Translations under genes and position numbers: made by a program
Assembly (NCBI GenBank): GCA_964493765.1
Contig: CAZBPK010000131.1
Span: 22,835-86,834, forward strand
Length of the DNA stretch: 64,000 bases
Reading direction: 5' to 3'
Origin: CALLMJ01 sp964493765
Lineage (GTDB): Bacteria; Bacteroidota; Bacteroidia; J057; CALLMJ01
Shown: in pieces, positions 7,735-16,817 of the stretch
How positions within the stretch are numbered: position 1 is the stretch's first letter
How the letters are laid out: each line of letters starts with the position of its first letter
Notes under the pieces: model-generated
Database searches by the model: none
Told to the model about the DNA's origin: nothing
The model's input: the letters and a program-made list of their open reading frames with translations, nothing else

Positions 7735-8877
7735 TTAAATTTTATTAAGTGCTTGTTGTAAATCGTTTATTAATAATTCAGGTTCATCTAAACCGATACT
7801 TAATCTGATTAAATTCCATTTTTCAGGTAATGGAGTAATTGTTATTCCTGGAAATATTAAACTTTCATAACTACCCCATGAACAAGCTAAAAGAAAAAGG
7901 TTTAAAGAATTACAAAATAATTCAATTTTTGAGGGGTCAGTAGTTTTTAGTTCAATACTGAATAGACCGGAACAACCTTTCATTTGTTTTTTTGCTAATT
8001 CGTATTGAGGATGATTTTTAGAAAAAGGGTAGTAAACTTTTTCAATTTTAGGATGATTTTCTAAAAAATCTACAATTTTTAAAGTTGATTGATAAACTTT
8101 TTCAAGGCGTATAGGAAGGGTTCTTAATCCTCTTAAAAGCAAAGCGGCATCATGAGCAGATAAAATTCCGCCGATATTCATAAAATCTGTATAAAAGATT
8201 TTTTCAATCATACTTTGATTTGCACAAATTACACCAGCTACTACATCAGAATGACCAGAAATATATTTAGTTGCAGAATGGCAAACAATATCTATACCAA
8301 AATCAGAGGATTTTTGAAATAAAGGAGTAGCGTAAGAATTATCTAAAATCGTTAATATTTTGTTTTCTTTTGCTATTGTTAGAGTTTCTTCTAAATCGGT
8401 AATTTCAAAAGTTAAGGAATTTGGAGTTTCTAAAAAAAATAATTTTGTATTGTAATGTAAAGCTTTTTTATAAGCATTTTTTTCAGTTGGGTTTACAAAA
8501 GTCGTTTCAACTCCAAATTTTTTGAGGTATTGATTAAAAAGTTTGTAAGTCCATGAGTAAGGTTTGTGAACACAGACTACATGGTCTCCAGATTTTAGAT
8601 TGGAATTTACTGCCGCCGCAATTGCAGCGCTTCCACTAGAAAAGAACAATGCATCATCATAACCTTCTAATGCAGCAATTTTTTTTCTTAAAATTTCTAC
8701 AGTTGGGTTATTCCCTCGTGTATAAAAGGGATTTTTTAACTCATTTTTAATTGCCTCACGCATTTCTTCAACATTTTCAAAACAAAAATTTGAAGTTTGA
8801 AAGATGGGAGGTGCTACTGCATTTTTATATTCTTTCCTATTTTCCCCTAAATGATTGATAATAAAGCTTTCTTCCAT
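7735..8877 (-). CDS. Cys/Met metabolism PLP-dependent enzyme (cystathionine synthase/lyase type)
   Basis: A 380-residue fold-type I enzyme of the trans-sulfuration family. The N-terminus has PPIFQTSNF and YTRGNNPT, the usual substrate-loop and active-site tyrosine segments. The PLP pocket has SSGSAA (about 80-86) and an Asp in LDNSYATPL (about 179). The Schiff-base lysine is in HSATKYISGHSDV (about residue 204). Cystathionine gamma-synthase, gamma-lyase, beta-lyase or methionine gamma-lyase cannot be told apart by eye. The ATG is directly adjacent to the queF stop with no gap, so it is co-transcribed with queF. No other methionine gene is present to fix the direction of the reaction. Confidence 0.87.
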   Translation of the reverse strand: MEESFIINHLGENRKEYKNAVAPPIFQTSNFCFENVEEMREAIKNELKNPFYTRGNNPTVEILRKKIAALEGYDDALFFSSGSAAIAAAVNSNLKSGDHVVCVHKPYSWTYKLFNQYLKKFGVETTFVNPTEKNAYKKALHYNTKLFFLETPNSLTFEITDLEETLTIAKENKILTILDNSYATPLFQKSSDFGIDIVCHSATKYISGHSDVVAGVICANQSMIEKIFYTDFMNIGGILSAHDAALLLRGLRTLPIRLEKVYQSTLKIVDFLENHPKIEKVYYPFSKNHPQYELAKKQMKGCSGLFSIELKTTDPSKIELFCNSLNLFLLACSWGSYESLIFPGITITPLPEKWNLIRLSIGLDEPELLINDLQQALNKI

Positions 8878-9312
8878 TTAAGAAATGATGTTAAGGTTAG
8901 GATAATGTGCCTCTTTGTTACCAAATTCAGCAAAAGTTGTAGTTAAAAAACCTCCTCTAATATTATAAATCACTTCAATACGTAAGTATTTAGGCTCTAA
9001 ACATTTAAGCAAATGCCCAAAAATTATGTCAGTTACAGGTTCTTGAAAAATAGCGTCGTTTCTAAAAGAAAAAAAGTAATATTTGAGAGCTTTTAGCTCA
9101 ACGCATTTTTTATTGGGTATATATTCAATGGTAATATCTGCAATGTCTGGTAAACCTGTACCCGGACAAACCGCTGAAAATTCTTTGGTTTGAATTTTAA
9201 TTAGTTGAGCATATTGATTTTCAATCTCAAAAGTTTCTAATAGTTTAAATTTATCTTCTAAATTAAAGTTTTTACGAGTATCTGCAATAAAAATTTCAGG
9301 TTTATTTTCCAT
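8878..9312 (-). CDS. queF: NADPH-dependent 7-cyano-7-deazaguanine reductase QueF
   Basis: A 144-residue unimodular QueF (YkvM type) of the tunnelling fold. It reduces preQ0 to preQ1 in queuosine synthesis. The catalytic Cys is in AVCPGTGLPDIAD (Cys49) and the general acid Asp56 lies seven residues later, the same spacing as Cys55/Asp62 in B. subtilis. The QueF signature appears as ELKALKYYFFSFRND (about 72-86). The length is typical. It is followed with no gap by the Cys/Met enzyme. The LRR gene upstream ends 14 bases before it, so they may share a transcript. Confidence 0.92.
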   Translation of the reverse strand: MENKPEIFIADTRKNFNLEDKFKLLETFEIENQYAQLIKIQTKEFSAVCPGTGLPDIADITIEYIPNKKCVELKALKYYFFSFRNDAIFQEPVTDIIFGHLLKCLEPKYLRIEVIYNIRGGFLTTTFAEFGNKEAHYPNLNIIS

Positions 9313-9326
9313 AAAATGGACAAGAA

Positions 9327-9836
9327 TTATTTGGTTAAGACTTCACAGTTATCAGGAACAATTTTTTTTATAAAAACTAATTCATCATGAGTCAAATGAT
9401 TTTTGGAAATATCAATTAATTTTAAATTATCTAATCCACGCATTTCATTGGGAAAGTAAATTAAACGGTTACTACTCATATAAAGAGTATGAAGTTCTTT
9501 TAAATCTCCAAAAGTTTCAGGGATCTTCTTGATTTTATTTTTTGATAAATTTAAAACTTGTAGATTTTTTAAACGATTAATTTCAGCTGGAATTTCTTTT
9601 ATTTGATTTTTCCCTAAATTTAATTCTTGAAGATTTTCAAATAATAGGATTTCTTTAGGAAATTCTTTAAGTTTTTGATTACTTAAATTGAGTTTATAAA
9701 CTTGATTTTTATTTGCAACAGCTTTTTCTAAAGAATTAAAAACTGGTTTTTTTTCCAATTCATACTGAGAAATGGGTTTTTGAGAGTACAGGCTATGTGA
9801 GAGTATTACAAAAATGTATACAAAATATTTTAACAT
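9327..9836 (-). CDS. Small secreted leucine-rich-repeat protein
   Basis: This 169-residue protein has a signal peptide at about 1-18 (ending SHSLYS) followed by roughly four to five LRRs of the LxxLxxLxLxxNxLxxLP type. Examples are NLQELNLGKNQIKEIP, NLQVLNLSKNKIKKIP and ELHTLYMSSNRLIYFP. A short cap with one Cys (PDNCEVLTK) ends it. There is no T9SS sorting domain or lipobox. LRR proteins of this kind bind other proteins, and the partner is unknown. A similar but larger LRR protein lies at 58958-59806 in this window, and both begin the mature part with a QxKPISQYELEKKPVF or QSKLYTKEELFKAPRF type segment, so they look like relatives. Confidence 0.85.
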   Translation of the reverse strand: MLKYFVYIFVILSHSLYSQKPISQYELEKKPVFNSLEKAVANKNQVYKLNLSNQKLKEFPKEILLFENLQELNLGKNQIKEIPAEINRLKNLQVLNLSKNKIKKIPETFGDLKELHTLYMSSNRLIYFPNEMRGLDNLKLIDISKNHLTHDELVFIKKIVPDNCEVLTK

Positions 9837-9856
9837 TTAACAAAAAAATTTGACTA

Positions 9857-9884
9857 CAAAAATAGAAAATAATTCACAAAACAA
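9857..9884 (-). promoter_or_regulatory. Promoter for the LRR-queF unit
   Basis: The minus strand carries TTG at 9884-9882, a 17-base spacer and TATTTTTG at 9864-9857. This fits the Bacteroidota -33/-7 pattern. The ATG is at 9836, giving a leader of roughly 15 bases. Confidence 0.6.
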
Positions 9885-9885
9885 A

Positions 9886-11013
9886 TTATTTTTTCAAAAT
9901 TTGGCTATAAAATTTTTCATAAGTTTTAACGATAATGTTTTCATCAAAATTTTGAGCAGTTCTTAGTGCATTTATAGAATAATCTGAATATTTGTCTTCT
10001 TTTAAAACATTAATTACATATTCAGACATTTTATCGATATCTCCAACATCAGCCATAAAACCATTAAAATCCTGACGAATGACTTCAGGTAATCCACCTG
10101 CATTTGAAGCCACAACAGGAATACCACAAGCCATAGCTTCTAATGCTGCTAAACCAAAACTTTCTGATTCTGATGGCATTAAAAATACATCAGAAATAGC
10201 TAATATGTCTTCAACTTTTTCTTGTTTACCCATAAAAATTACACAGTTTGTAAGTTGATTTTCCCTAACGAATTTTTCTAAATTGGTTCTTTCGGGTCCA
10301 TCACCCACCATAATGAGTTTAGTTGGAATATGTTTTTTAACTTTTAAATAGATTTCTAAAACATCTTGAACTCTTTTTACTTTCCTGAAATTGGAAGTAT
10401 GAATTAATATTTTTTCATTATTAGGGGCAATTAATTTACGATACATATTTCTAATATCGGGTTTAGGGCGAAACCTTTCTAAAGAAACAAAGTTCGGAAT
10501 TACTTCAATATTTTGTTGAACATTAAAATAATCATAAGTAGCTTGTTTTAAATATTCAGAAACGGAAGTTACTAAATCGGATTGTTCAATTGCATATTTA
10601 ATGACAGTCTTGAAAGTTTCTTCTTTTCCGACTAATGTTATATCAGTACCATGAAGGGTTGTGATCACTGGCAAATCTATTTGATGAGATTTTAAAATTT
10701 GTTTTGCAAAAATAGCAGCTGATGCATGAGGTATGGCATAATGAACATGAACAAAATCTAAATTATAGTGCATAGCTACATCAACAATTTTAGAAATTAA
10801 TGCGGATTCATAGGGTAAATATTGAAAAAGTGGGTAATTGGGTGTAACAACTTCGTGATAATAAATATTTTGAGCAAAAAAATCTAATCGAACAGGTCTA
10901 TCATAGGAAATAAAATGAATACAATGTCCAAGACTAGCTAAGATCTTTCCTAATTCTGTTGCAATTACACCACTACCTCCAAAGGTCGGGTAACAAACAA
11001 TTCCTAATGTCAT
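9886..11013 (-). CDS. bshA: N-acetyl-alpha-D-glucosaminyl L-malate synthase BshA
   Basis: A GT4 glycosyltransferase of 375 residues from the ATG at 11013. I prefer this start over a TTG at 11031 because the family begins with xxIGIVCYPTFGGSG, here TLGIVCYPTFGGSG. BshA joins UDP-GlcNAc to L-malate, the first step of bacillithiol synthesis. Family-specific blocks are VHVHYAIPHA, TTLHGTDITLVG and IPNFV. The GT4 nucleotide-sugar site is in MPSESESFGLAALEAMACGIPVVAS, with the EX7E glutamates. BshB and BshC are not in the window. The gene diverges from dnaA across 273 bases. The product is probably the low-molecular-weight thiol pathway typical of many Bacteroidota and Firmicutes. Confidence 0.9.
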   Translation of the reverse strand: MTLGIVCYPTFGGSGVIATELGKILASLGHCIHFISYDRPVRLDFFAQNIYYHEVVTPNYPLFQYLPYESALISKIVDVAMHYNLDFVHVHYAIPHASAAIFAKQILKSHQIDLPVITTLHGTDITLVGKEETFKTVIKYAIEQSDLVTSVSEYLKQATYDYFNVQQNIEVIPNFVSLERFRPKPDIRNMYRKLIAPNNEKILIHTSNFRKVKRVQDVLEIYLKVKKHIPTKLIMVGDGPERTNLEKFVRENQLTNCVIFMGKQEKVEDILAISDVFLMPSESESFGLAALEAMACGIPVVASNAGGLPEVIRQDFNGFMADVGDIDKMSEYVINVLKEDKYSDYSINALRTAQNFDENIIVKTYEKFYSQILKK

Positions 11014-11286
11014 AAAACGAAAACTTTGCAAGTTTAGTAAAAAAATTGATAATCAAGAAAATATTTTAAAACTATGAAAATCAATTACTTAATTGATGAA
11101 AAACAGTAATCCACATTTATAAACCAAAAATGTTGAAAAGTGAATAACCCAATTTGAAATTATTCTATATGGAAATCAGTTAGTTAAAAATTTTTTACTA
11201 CAATTTGAACATTTTATAAAAAGTCAATAGTAAACAATAAAAAAAAATGGTGCAATTTTGAAGTCGTAAACTCAATAAAAAAATAT

Positions 11287-12762
11287 ATGAGGGTAGAAGA
11301 TATAAATTATATGATTGAAAAAACTGACACTATGCAGCAAAATTGTCAAGAAATTTGGGCTAAATGTATGGAAATGATTAAAGAAAATGTTCAGCCTGAA
11401 ACTTACGATACTTGGTTTAAGCCTATTGTTCCTATAAAAATTGAGAATAATGAAATTACACTTCAAATTCCTTCTCATTTCTTTTATGAAGTCTTGGAAG
11501 AAAAATATGTGCATTTAATTTCAAAAACTTTAAAATTTTATATAGGTCCAGAGGCAAAGTTGATTTACACAGTTCAAATGGAAAAAGATGGAAATAATTC
11601 TTCCTCTATAAATATACCATCAACAAAAGCTGAGGTAAAAACTCAAAATCCTTCCATTCAATTGCCGAGTTCTAATAATAAAATCATGAATCCTTTTATT
11701 ATTCCAGGGCTCCAGAAACTCACAATTCAATCACAACTTAATCCTAATTATACTTTTGAGAATTTTATTGAAGGGGAGTGTAATCAATTAGCACGTTCTG
11801 CAGGTATTGGACTAGCTACAAAACCCGGAAAAAGTGCATTTAATCCCTTATTTATATATGGTAATGTTGCTTTAGGAAAAACGCATTTAGCTCATGCAAT
11901 AGGAAATGAAGTAAAAAAATTACACCCAAATAAAGTAGTTCTTTATGTTCCCTGTGAAAAATTCTTGAGCCAATTTGTGGATTCTGTCAAAAGTAACCAA
12001 ATTAATGAGTTTATCAATTTTTATCAATTAATAGATGTTCTTATCGTTGATGATATACAATTATTAATTGGAAAAGAAAAAACTCAAGAAGCATTTTTTA
12101 CCATTTTCAATCATTTACATCAAAATGAAAAGCAATTAATTCTAACTTCTGATGTTGCACCCAAAGACTTAAAAGGTATTGAAGAAAGACTACTTTCAAG
12201 ATTTAAATGGGGATTGAGTGCGGATTTACAAGTTCCAGACCAAGAAACTAGAATTGCTATTCTAAAAAGTAAAATGAAAACTGAGGGTGTTGAAATGCCT
12301 GATAATATTATTGAATATGTTGCTATGCACATAAATACTAATGTGAGAGATTTAGAAGGTTCTTTAATAGGTATTTTAGCTCAAAGTTCATTCAATAAAA
12401 AGGAAATTGATATAGAATTAGCAAAAAGTGTTATTAAAAACTTTATTGTTAATAATCATAGAGAATTATCCATTGAATCAATAACAGCAACAGTTGCAGA
12501 ATATTTTAAATTAAAACCTGAACAATTAAAAGAGAAAAGTAGAAAACGTGAAATTGTTCAAGCAAGACAAATTGCAATGTATTTTGCCAAAGAATCTACA
12601 AAATCTTCTTTAAAAACTATTGGTTTATACTTTGGTGGCAGAGATCATTCAACTGTAATTCATGCGATTACCACTGTTAATGATTTATGTTATACAGATA
12701 AACATTTTAAAGGTTATGTTGAAGACCTACGAAAAAAATTTCAAAATAATCACTTAGCATAA
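11287..12762 (+). CDS. dnaA: Chromosomal replication initiator protein DnaA
   Basis: A 491-residue DnaA with all four domains. The N-terminal domain I is at about 17-100 (WAKCMEMIKENVQPETYDTWFKPI) and a variable linker follows. The AAA+ domain has Walker A GNVALGKTHL (about 192), Walker B LIVDDIQLL (about 252) and a sensor region near SRFKWGLSADLQVPD. Domain IV carries the DnaA-box helix-turn-helix signature (SRKREIVQARQIAMYF and GGRDHSTVIHA near 450). The Walker A loop is unusual: the family normally reads GGVGLGKTHL. Starts at 11287, 11311 and 11332 are all possible, and the latter two fit family lengths better. fabD begins at the next base. Confidence 0.95.
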   Translation: MRVEDINYMIEKTDTMQQNCQEIWAKCMEMIKENVQPETYDTWFKPIVPIKIENNEITLQIPSHFFYEVLEEKYVHLISKTLKFYIGPEAKLIYTVQMEKDGNNSSSINIPSTKAEVKTQNPSIQLPSSNNKIMNPFIIPGLQKLTIQSQLNPNYTFENFIEGECNQLARSAGIGLATKPGKSAFNPLFIYGNVALGKTHLAHAIGNEVKKLHPNKVVLYVPCEKFLSQFVDSVKSNQINEFINFYQLIDVLIVDDIQLLIGKEKTQEAFFTIFNHLHQNEKQLILTSDVAPKDLKGIEERLLSRFKWGLSADLQVPDQETRIAILKSKMKTEGVEMPDNIIEYVAMHINTNVRDLEGSLIGILAQSSFNKKEIDIELAKSVIKNFIVNNHRELSIESITATVAEYFKLKPEQLKEKSRKREIVQARQIAMYFAKESTKSSLKTIGLYFGGRDHSTVIHAITTVNDLCYTDKHFKGYVEDLRKKFQNNHLA

Positions 12763-13644
12763 ATGAAAACTGCATACATTTTTCCAGGGCAAGGCTCTCA
12801 ATTCCCTGGTATGGGAAAAAATTTATTTGATAATAACAACAATGCTAAAGTTTTATTTAAAAAAGCTGATGAAATTTTAGGATTTGAAATTTCCAAAATT
12901 ATGTTTGAAGGAACAGCAGAAGAACTAAAAAAAACTTCTGTAACTCAACCAGCTATTTTTTTACATTCTACTATTTTAGCAAAATGTTTAAAAATTCAAC
13001 CAAGCATGGTTGCTGGTCATTCTTTAGGTGAATTTTCTGCATTAGTTGTAAATGGATGTTTAGAATTTGATGATGCTTTAAAATTGGTACAAATTCGTGC
13101 TAATGCAATGCAAAAAGCCTGCAATGAACAACCCTCTACTATGGCTGCTATAGTCGGAATTGAAGATCAATTGGTGGAAGAGGTTTGTAAGTCTATTTCA
13201 GATACTATTGTGGTCCCTGCAAATTATAATTCCCCTGGTCAATTAGTAATTTCTGGAACCCTTGAAGGAGTAGAAAAAGCTATGGCATTATGCAAAGAAA
13301 AAGGTGCTAAAATCGTAAAAAAATTAGAAGTAGATGGTGCATTCCATTCACCCCTAATGGAATCAGCCAAAAAAGAATTAGAAAAAGGTATTCTCTCTAC
13401 ATTATTTCAAACTCCTTCCTGTCCTATTTATCAAAATTATACAGCAAAACCTTCTACAGATTCCAACGAAATAAAACAAAATTTAATTGCTCAATTAACA
13501 AGTCCAGTATTATGGACTCAATCCATCCAAAATATGATTAAAGATGGGGCATCCGAATTTACAGAATTGGGACCCGGAAATGTGCTTCAAGGCTTAGTAA
13601 AAAGAATTGATAAAACGGTTTCTACAAACGGTAGAACAGAATAA
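12763..13644 (+). CDS. fabD: Malonyl CoA-acyl carrier protein transacylase
   Basis: A 293-residue FabD that moves malonyl from CoA to ACP for fatty-acid synthesis. The N-terminus FPGQGSQFPGMG carries the oxyanion-hole Gln. The catalytic serine is in GHSLGEF (Ser87), the catalytic His is in the GAFHSPLM segment (about 194), and ANYNSPGQLVISG is the family block near 156. The length is normal. The ATG follows directly after the dnaA TAA, so expression from the dnaA transcript is likely. The C-terminus ends with a family-typical ELGPGNVLQGLVKR segment. Confidence 0.95.
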   Translation: MKTAYIFPGQGSQFPGMGKNLFDNNNNAKVLFKKADEILGFEISKIMFEGTAEELKKTSVTQPAIFLHSTILAKCLKIQPSMVAGHSLGEFSALVVNGCLEFDDALKLVQIRANAMQKACNEQPSTMAAIVGIEDQLVEEVCKSISDTIVVPANYNSPGQLVISGTLEGVEKAMALCKEKGAKIVKKLEVDGAFHSPLMESAKKELEKGILSTLFQTPSCPIYQNYTAKPSTDSNEIKQNLIAQLTSPVLWTQSIQNMIKDGASEFTELGPGNVLQGLVKRIDKTVSTNGRTE

Positions 13645-13720
13645 TTTTTTTATATCAAAAATAAAAATTGAACAGGATTTAAAACCCTATTTTTTATACA
13701 TCAACTAATCAAAAAAACAT

Positions 13721-13728
13721 TAACTTTG
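13721..13728 (+). promoter_or_regulatory. -7 promoter element for tRNA-Arg
   Basis: TAACTTTG lies 10 bases before the tRNA, matching TAnnTTTG. A -33 TTG is not obvious. Confidence 0.5.
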
Positions 13729-13738
13729 CAGTAAAATT

Positions 13739-13812
13739 GCGTTCGTAGCTCAATTGGATAGAGCATTTGACTTCGGATCAAACGGTTGAGGGTTCGAATC
13801 CTTCCGGACGCA
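13739..13812 (+). tRNA. tRNA-Arg, anticodon UCG
   Basis: A 74-base cloverleaf can be folded by hand. The acceptor arms GCGTTCG and CGGACGC pair with one G-T. The D arm is GCTC/GAGC. The anticodon stem TTTGA/TCAAA encloses loop CTTCGGA with anticodon TCG, reading CGN arginine codons. The T arm GAGGG/CCTTC encloses TTCGAAT. The discriminator is A and CCA is not encoded (the next bases are CAAA). The TPR gene begins 20 bases downstream. Confidence 0.95.
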
Positions 13813-13832
13813 CAAATTTTACTGCAATTTTT

Positions 13833-15644
13833 ATGTCCCTTAAAATATTTTTTTTTCATTTTTTCCTTTTTTTTGCTATTTCTAGCCATTTGTTGGCTCA
13901 ATTAACTCCTGAAGAACAACTTGCAGACGAGTATTTTAATGAAGGTGAATTTGAAAAAGCTTTAGATCTTTACCAAAAACTTTTTAAAAATAAAGAAGAA
14001 ATTCGTTTGGTTTTTAAAATTACTAATACCTATTCCTCTTTAAAACAATTTCCTGAACTTCATCAGTTTTTAGATAAAATCATCAAAAAAAATAGTAATG
14101 ATAATCTATTGGTTGCTTTAAAAGGATTTGTATTTACTCAAGAAAAAAAAGATTCTGAAGCAAATGCAGTTTGGTCAAACTTATTAAATAAAATAACAAA
14201 AGAAGAGGATTTTCAAAAAATTGGTACTTTTCTTTTTAAAAATCGTCAATTTGAATGGTCAGAAAAGTTTTTTTTGCAAGGAAGAAAAATCTTAAAGTCT
14301 AATCAATTATTTGCAACAGAGCTTTATGAAAATTACGCTGCAATTGGAGACTTCTATAAAGCTACTTTGGAACTAATGGTTATGTTATGTGAAAACTATT
14401 TTCAACCAGATTTAATCAAAGGAAAAATTGCCGTAATGATTGATGATAAATCTTATGAATCTATTGAAAAAGCTCTACTTCAATCGGTTACAAAATATAA
14501 AGATAATGTGACAGTTTTAGAAATCCTTTTTGATTTTTATGTTCAATCTGAAAATTATGAAGAAGCTTTTTTACAAATTAAGCAAATTGATAGGATATTA
14601 CAAGATGGTAACAATCGTATTTTTCAATATGCCAAGACTTTACAAAATAATCAAAAATATGAAGAATCCAATCAAGTTTTGGATTACATCATTAATAGAC
14701 CCCAAAAATCCAGTTATCATTTACTTGCTTTACAAGAAAAAGCTGTAAATTATGAACAAATTGTTTTGGAGTCTAAACCTATTGATTTACAAAAAGTTAA
14801 AAATGCTGTTAAAAACTATGACGATTTAATCAAAGAATACGGAAAACAATCACAAATTTTTGAAGCCATTTATAGAAAAGCCAACTTATGTATTTTTTAC
14901 TTGAATGATTTACAAACAGCATTAAGTGATTTAGAAAGTATTGAAAATTTACCCAGCTTAACTCCTCAAAATAAATCTAAAGCCAAATTATTAATTGGTG
15001 ATATTTTTCTTTTACAAAATGAAATGGCAAAAGCAGAACTAAAATATACTGAAGTTGAAAAATCCAATAAAGATGCACAAATTGGAGCTTTCTCAAAGTA
15101 CAAACAAGCAATGCTTTTTTATTATCGTGGTGATTTTGAAATGTCAAAGGCTTTCTTTAAAATCCTAAAAGATAACACTTCCAATGATATTTCCAATGAT
15201 GCAATAGATATGTTTTTGTTGATTCAAGATAACACAGGTTTGGATACTACTACAGAAGCTTTAAGTCGTTTTGCGAAAGCTCAGTTATTAATTTATCAAA
15301 AACAATATCCACAAGCACTTACGGTTTTAGATTCTTTACAATTAAAATTTCCCAATCATCCTTTAAAAGATGATATTATTTGGCAGAAAGGTCAAATAGC
15401 ATATAATCAAAATGATATTGAAAAAACTTTGTTTTTTTTAGACCAAATTTTAGCCAATCACTCACCGGGTGTTTATAGTGATGATGCTTTGTTTTTAAAA
15501 GCAGAAATTTATGACTACCTATTAAAAGATACTCAAAAAGCCATGGATTTATACCTCCAAATTATTACAGAATACCCTGGTTCCATATACAAAGTGAATG
15601 CAAGAAAACGAATAAGAGTATTAAGAGGAGATAAAAATCAGTAA
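13833..15644 (+). CDS. Secreted tetratricopeptide-repeat protein
   Basis: The start is the ATG at 13833, since an upstream in-frame ATG at 13767 lies inside the tRNA. The protein is 603 residues with a signal peptide at about 1-22 (hydrophobic FFFHFFLFFAISSHLLAQ). TPR-like helical pairs run along its whole length, for example EYFNEGEFEKALDLYQKLF at the N-terminus and repeated QALTVLDSLQLKFPNHP and KAMDLYLQIITEYPGSIY units at the C-terminus. The last repeats resemble the YbgF/BamD type. It is probably periplasmic or outer-membrane associated and acts as a scaffold, with unknown partners. Co-transcription with the tRNA gene is possible, as no terminator separates them. Confidence 0.85.
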   Translation: MSLKIFFFHFFLFFAISSHLLAQLTPEEQLADEYFNEGEFEKALDLYQKLFKNKEEIRLVFKITNTYSSLKQFPELHQFLDKIIKKNSNDNLLVALKGFVFTQEKKDSEANAVWSNLLNKITKEEDFQKIGTFLFKNRQFEWSEKFFLQGRKILKSNQLFATELYENYAAIGDFYKATLELMVMLCENYFQPDLIKGKIAVMIDDKSYESIEKALLQSVTKYKDNVTVLEILFDFYVQSENYEEAFLQIKQIDRILQDGNNRIFQYAKTLQNNQKYEESNQVLDYIINRPQKSSYHLLALQEKAVNYEQIVLESKPIDLQKVKNAVKNYDDLIKEYGKQSQIFEAIYRKANLCIFYLNDLQTALSDLESIENLPSLTPQNKSKAKLLIGDIFLLQNEMAKAELKYTEVEKSNKDAQIGAFSKYKQAMLFYYRGDFEMSKAFFKILKDNTSNDISNDAIDMFLLIQDNTGLDTTTEALSRFAKAQLLIYQKQYPQALTVLDSLQLKFPNHPLKDDIIWQKGQIAYNQNDIEKTLFFLDQILANHSPGVYSDDALFLKAEIYDYLLKDTQKAMDLYLQIITEYPGSIYKVNARKRIRVLRGDKNQ

Positions 15645-15766
15645 AATAGATATTTATATACTATCTTTAAAACTTTGTTAGAGCATTTTTTATTGGGATT
15701 TATGAATGATTGTTGTTTTTACAAGAAGAAAATAAATTTTATAATTTATGACTACTTAAAAAGAAT

Positions 15767-15797
15767 TTGTGAAAATCAAACAATAATGCTATTTTTG
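15767..15797 (+). promoter_or_regulatory. Promoter of ftsY
   Basis: TTG at 15767-15769, a 20-base spacer and TATTTTTG at 15790-15797 match the Bacteroidota primary sigma consensus. The ftsY ATG is 19 bases beyond the -7 box. Confidence 0.7.
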
Positions 15798-15816
15798 CAC
15801 CGGTCAACAGCACATC

Positions 15817-16800
15817 ATGGGATTATTTGATTTTTTTAAAAAAAATAAAAAAGAAGAACAAAATCAATTAGATAAAGGTCTTGAAAAAACAAAAACCGGT
15901 TTTTTTGCAAAACTTACTAAACTTATAATAGGAAAATCCACAATTGATGATGATGTTTTAGACCAATTAGAAGAAATTTTAATTTTAAGTGATGTAGGTG
16001 TTGATACAACCATAAAGATTATTAACAAAATCAGAGATAGAGTTGCAAAAGAAAAATACTCCACAACTGCTGAATTAGACCGTATTCTAAAAGAAGAAAT
16101 TGAAAATTTATTATACGAAAATCAAGAAAAAAAATATAATTTTGATATTGAACCACAGATTCATAATGGAAAAAAAGTACCCTATGTGATTATGGTGGTT
16201 GGAGTAAATGGAGTTGGAAAAACTACTACCATAGGCAAGCTTTCCAATCGTTTTAAAGAAGCAGGATATAAGGTAATGATTGGAGCAGCAGATACTTACA
16301 GAGCCGCTGCTGTGGACCAGCTAAAAATATGGGCAGAAAGAGTTGGGGTGCCAATTGTGGATAAAGGAATGGGTGCAGATCCTGCATCTGTTGCTTATGA
16401 AACCGTAAAAAAAGCTATTCAGGAAGAAGTAGATGTAGTTTTAGTAGATACCGCTGGTCGTTTACATAATAAAATTAACTTAATGAATGAGCTTTCAAAA
16501 ATTAAAAGGGTTATGTCCAGAGATATACCTAATGCTCCTCATGAAGTTTTGTTAGTTTTAGATGCTTCTACAGGTCAAAATGCAATTATACAAGCTCAAG
16601 AGTTCACTAAAGCTACTGAAGTTTCTGCTTTAGCTTTAACAAAATTAGATGGAACTGCCAAAGGTGGTGTCGTAATAGGTATTAGTGATATGTTCCAAAT
16701 TCCTGTAAAATATATCGGTGTGGGTGAAGGAATTAATGATTTACAATTGTTTAACCCCAAAACTTTTGTAGATACCTTTTTTCATCAATCAAAAAACTAA
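15817..16800 (+). CDS. ftsY: Signal recognition particle receptor FtsY
   Basis: A 327-residue SRP GTPase receptor that docks ribosome-SRP complexes at the inner membrane. A short basic N-terminus (MGLFDFFKKNKKEE) replaces the long acidic A domain of E. coli. The N domain is at about 30-110, and the G domain has G1 GVNGVGKTT (129-137), the DTYRAAA motif, G3 DTAGRLHN (about 211) and G4 TKLDGTAKGG. The closing ISDMFQIPVKYIGVGEGINDLQ block is typical of FtsY rather than Ffh, and there is no M domain. The gene has its own promoter. Confidence 0.95.
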   Translation: MGLFDFFKKNKKEEQNQLDKGLEKTKTGFFAKLTKLIIGKSTIDDDVLDQLEEILILSDVGVDTTIKIINKIRDRVAKEKYSTTAELDRILKEEIENLLYENQEKKYNFDIEPQIHNGKKVPYVIMVVGVNGVGKTTTIGKLSNRFKEAGYKVMIGAADTYRAAAVDQLKIWAERVGVPIVDKGMGADPASVAYETVKKAIQEEVDVVLVDTAGRLHNKINLMNELSKIKRVMSRDIPNAPHEVLLVLDASTGQNAIIQAQEFTKATEVSALALTKLDGTAKGGVVIGISDMFQIPVKYIGVGEGINDLQLFNPKTFVDTFFHQSKN

Positions 16801-16817
16801 TTCAATTTTTTTATCAA

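Noticed and set aside
11014..11286. Possible oriC between bshA and dnaA
   Set aside because: Only one weak DnaA-box-like sequence (TAATCCACA) is visible and no cluster of boxes or clear unwinding repeats, so an origin is not supported.
11272..11514. 80-residue open frame antisense to the 5' end of dnaA
   Set aside because: It overlaps a certain gene, has no promoter and is rich in Phe and Ile as expected for the reverse of AT-rich coding sequence.
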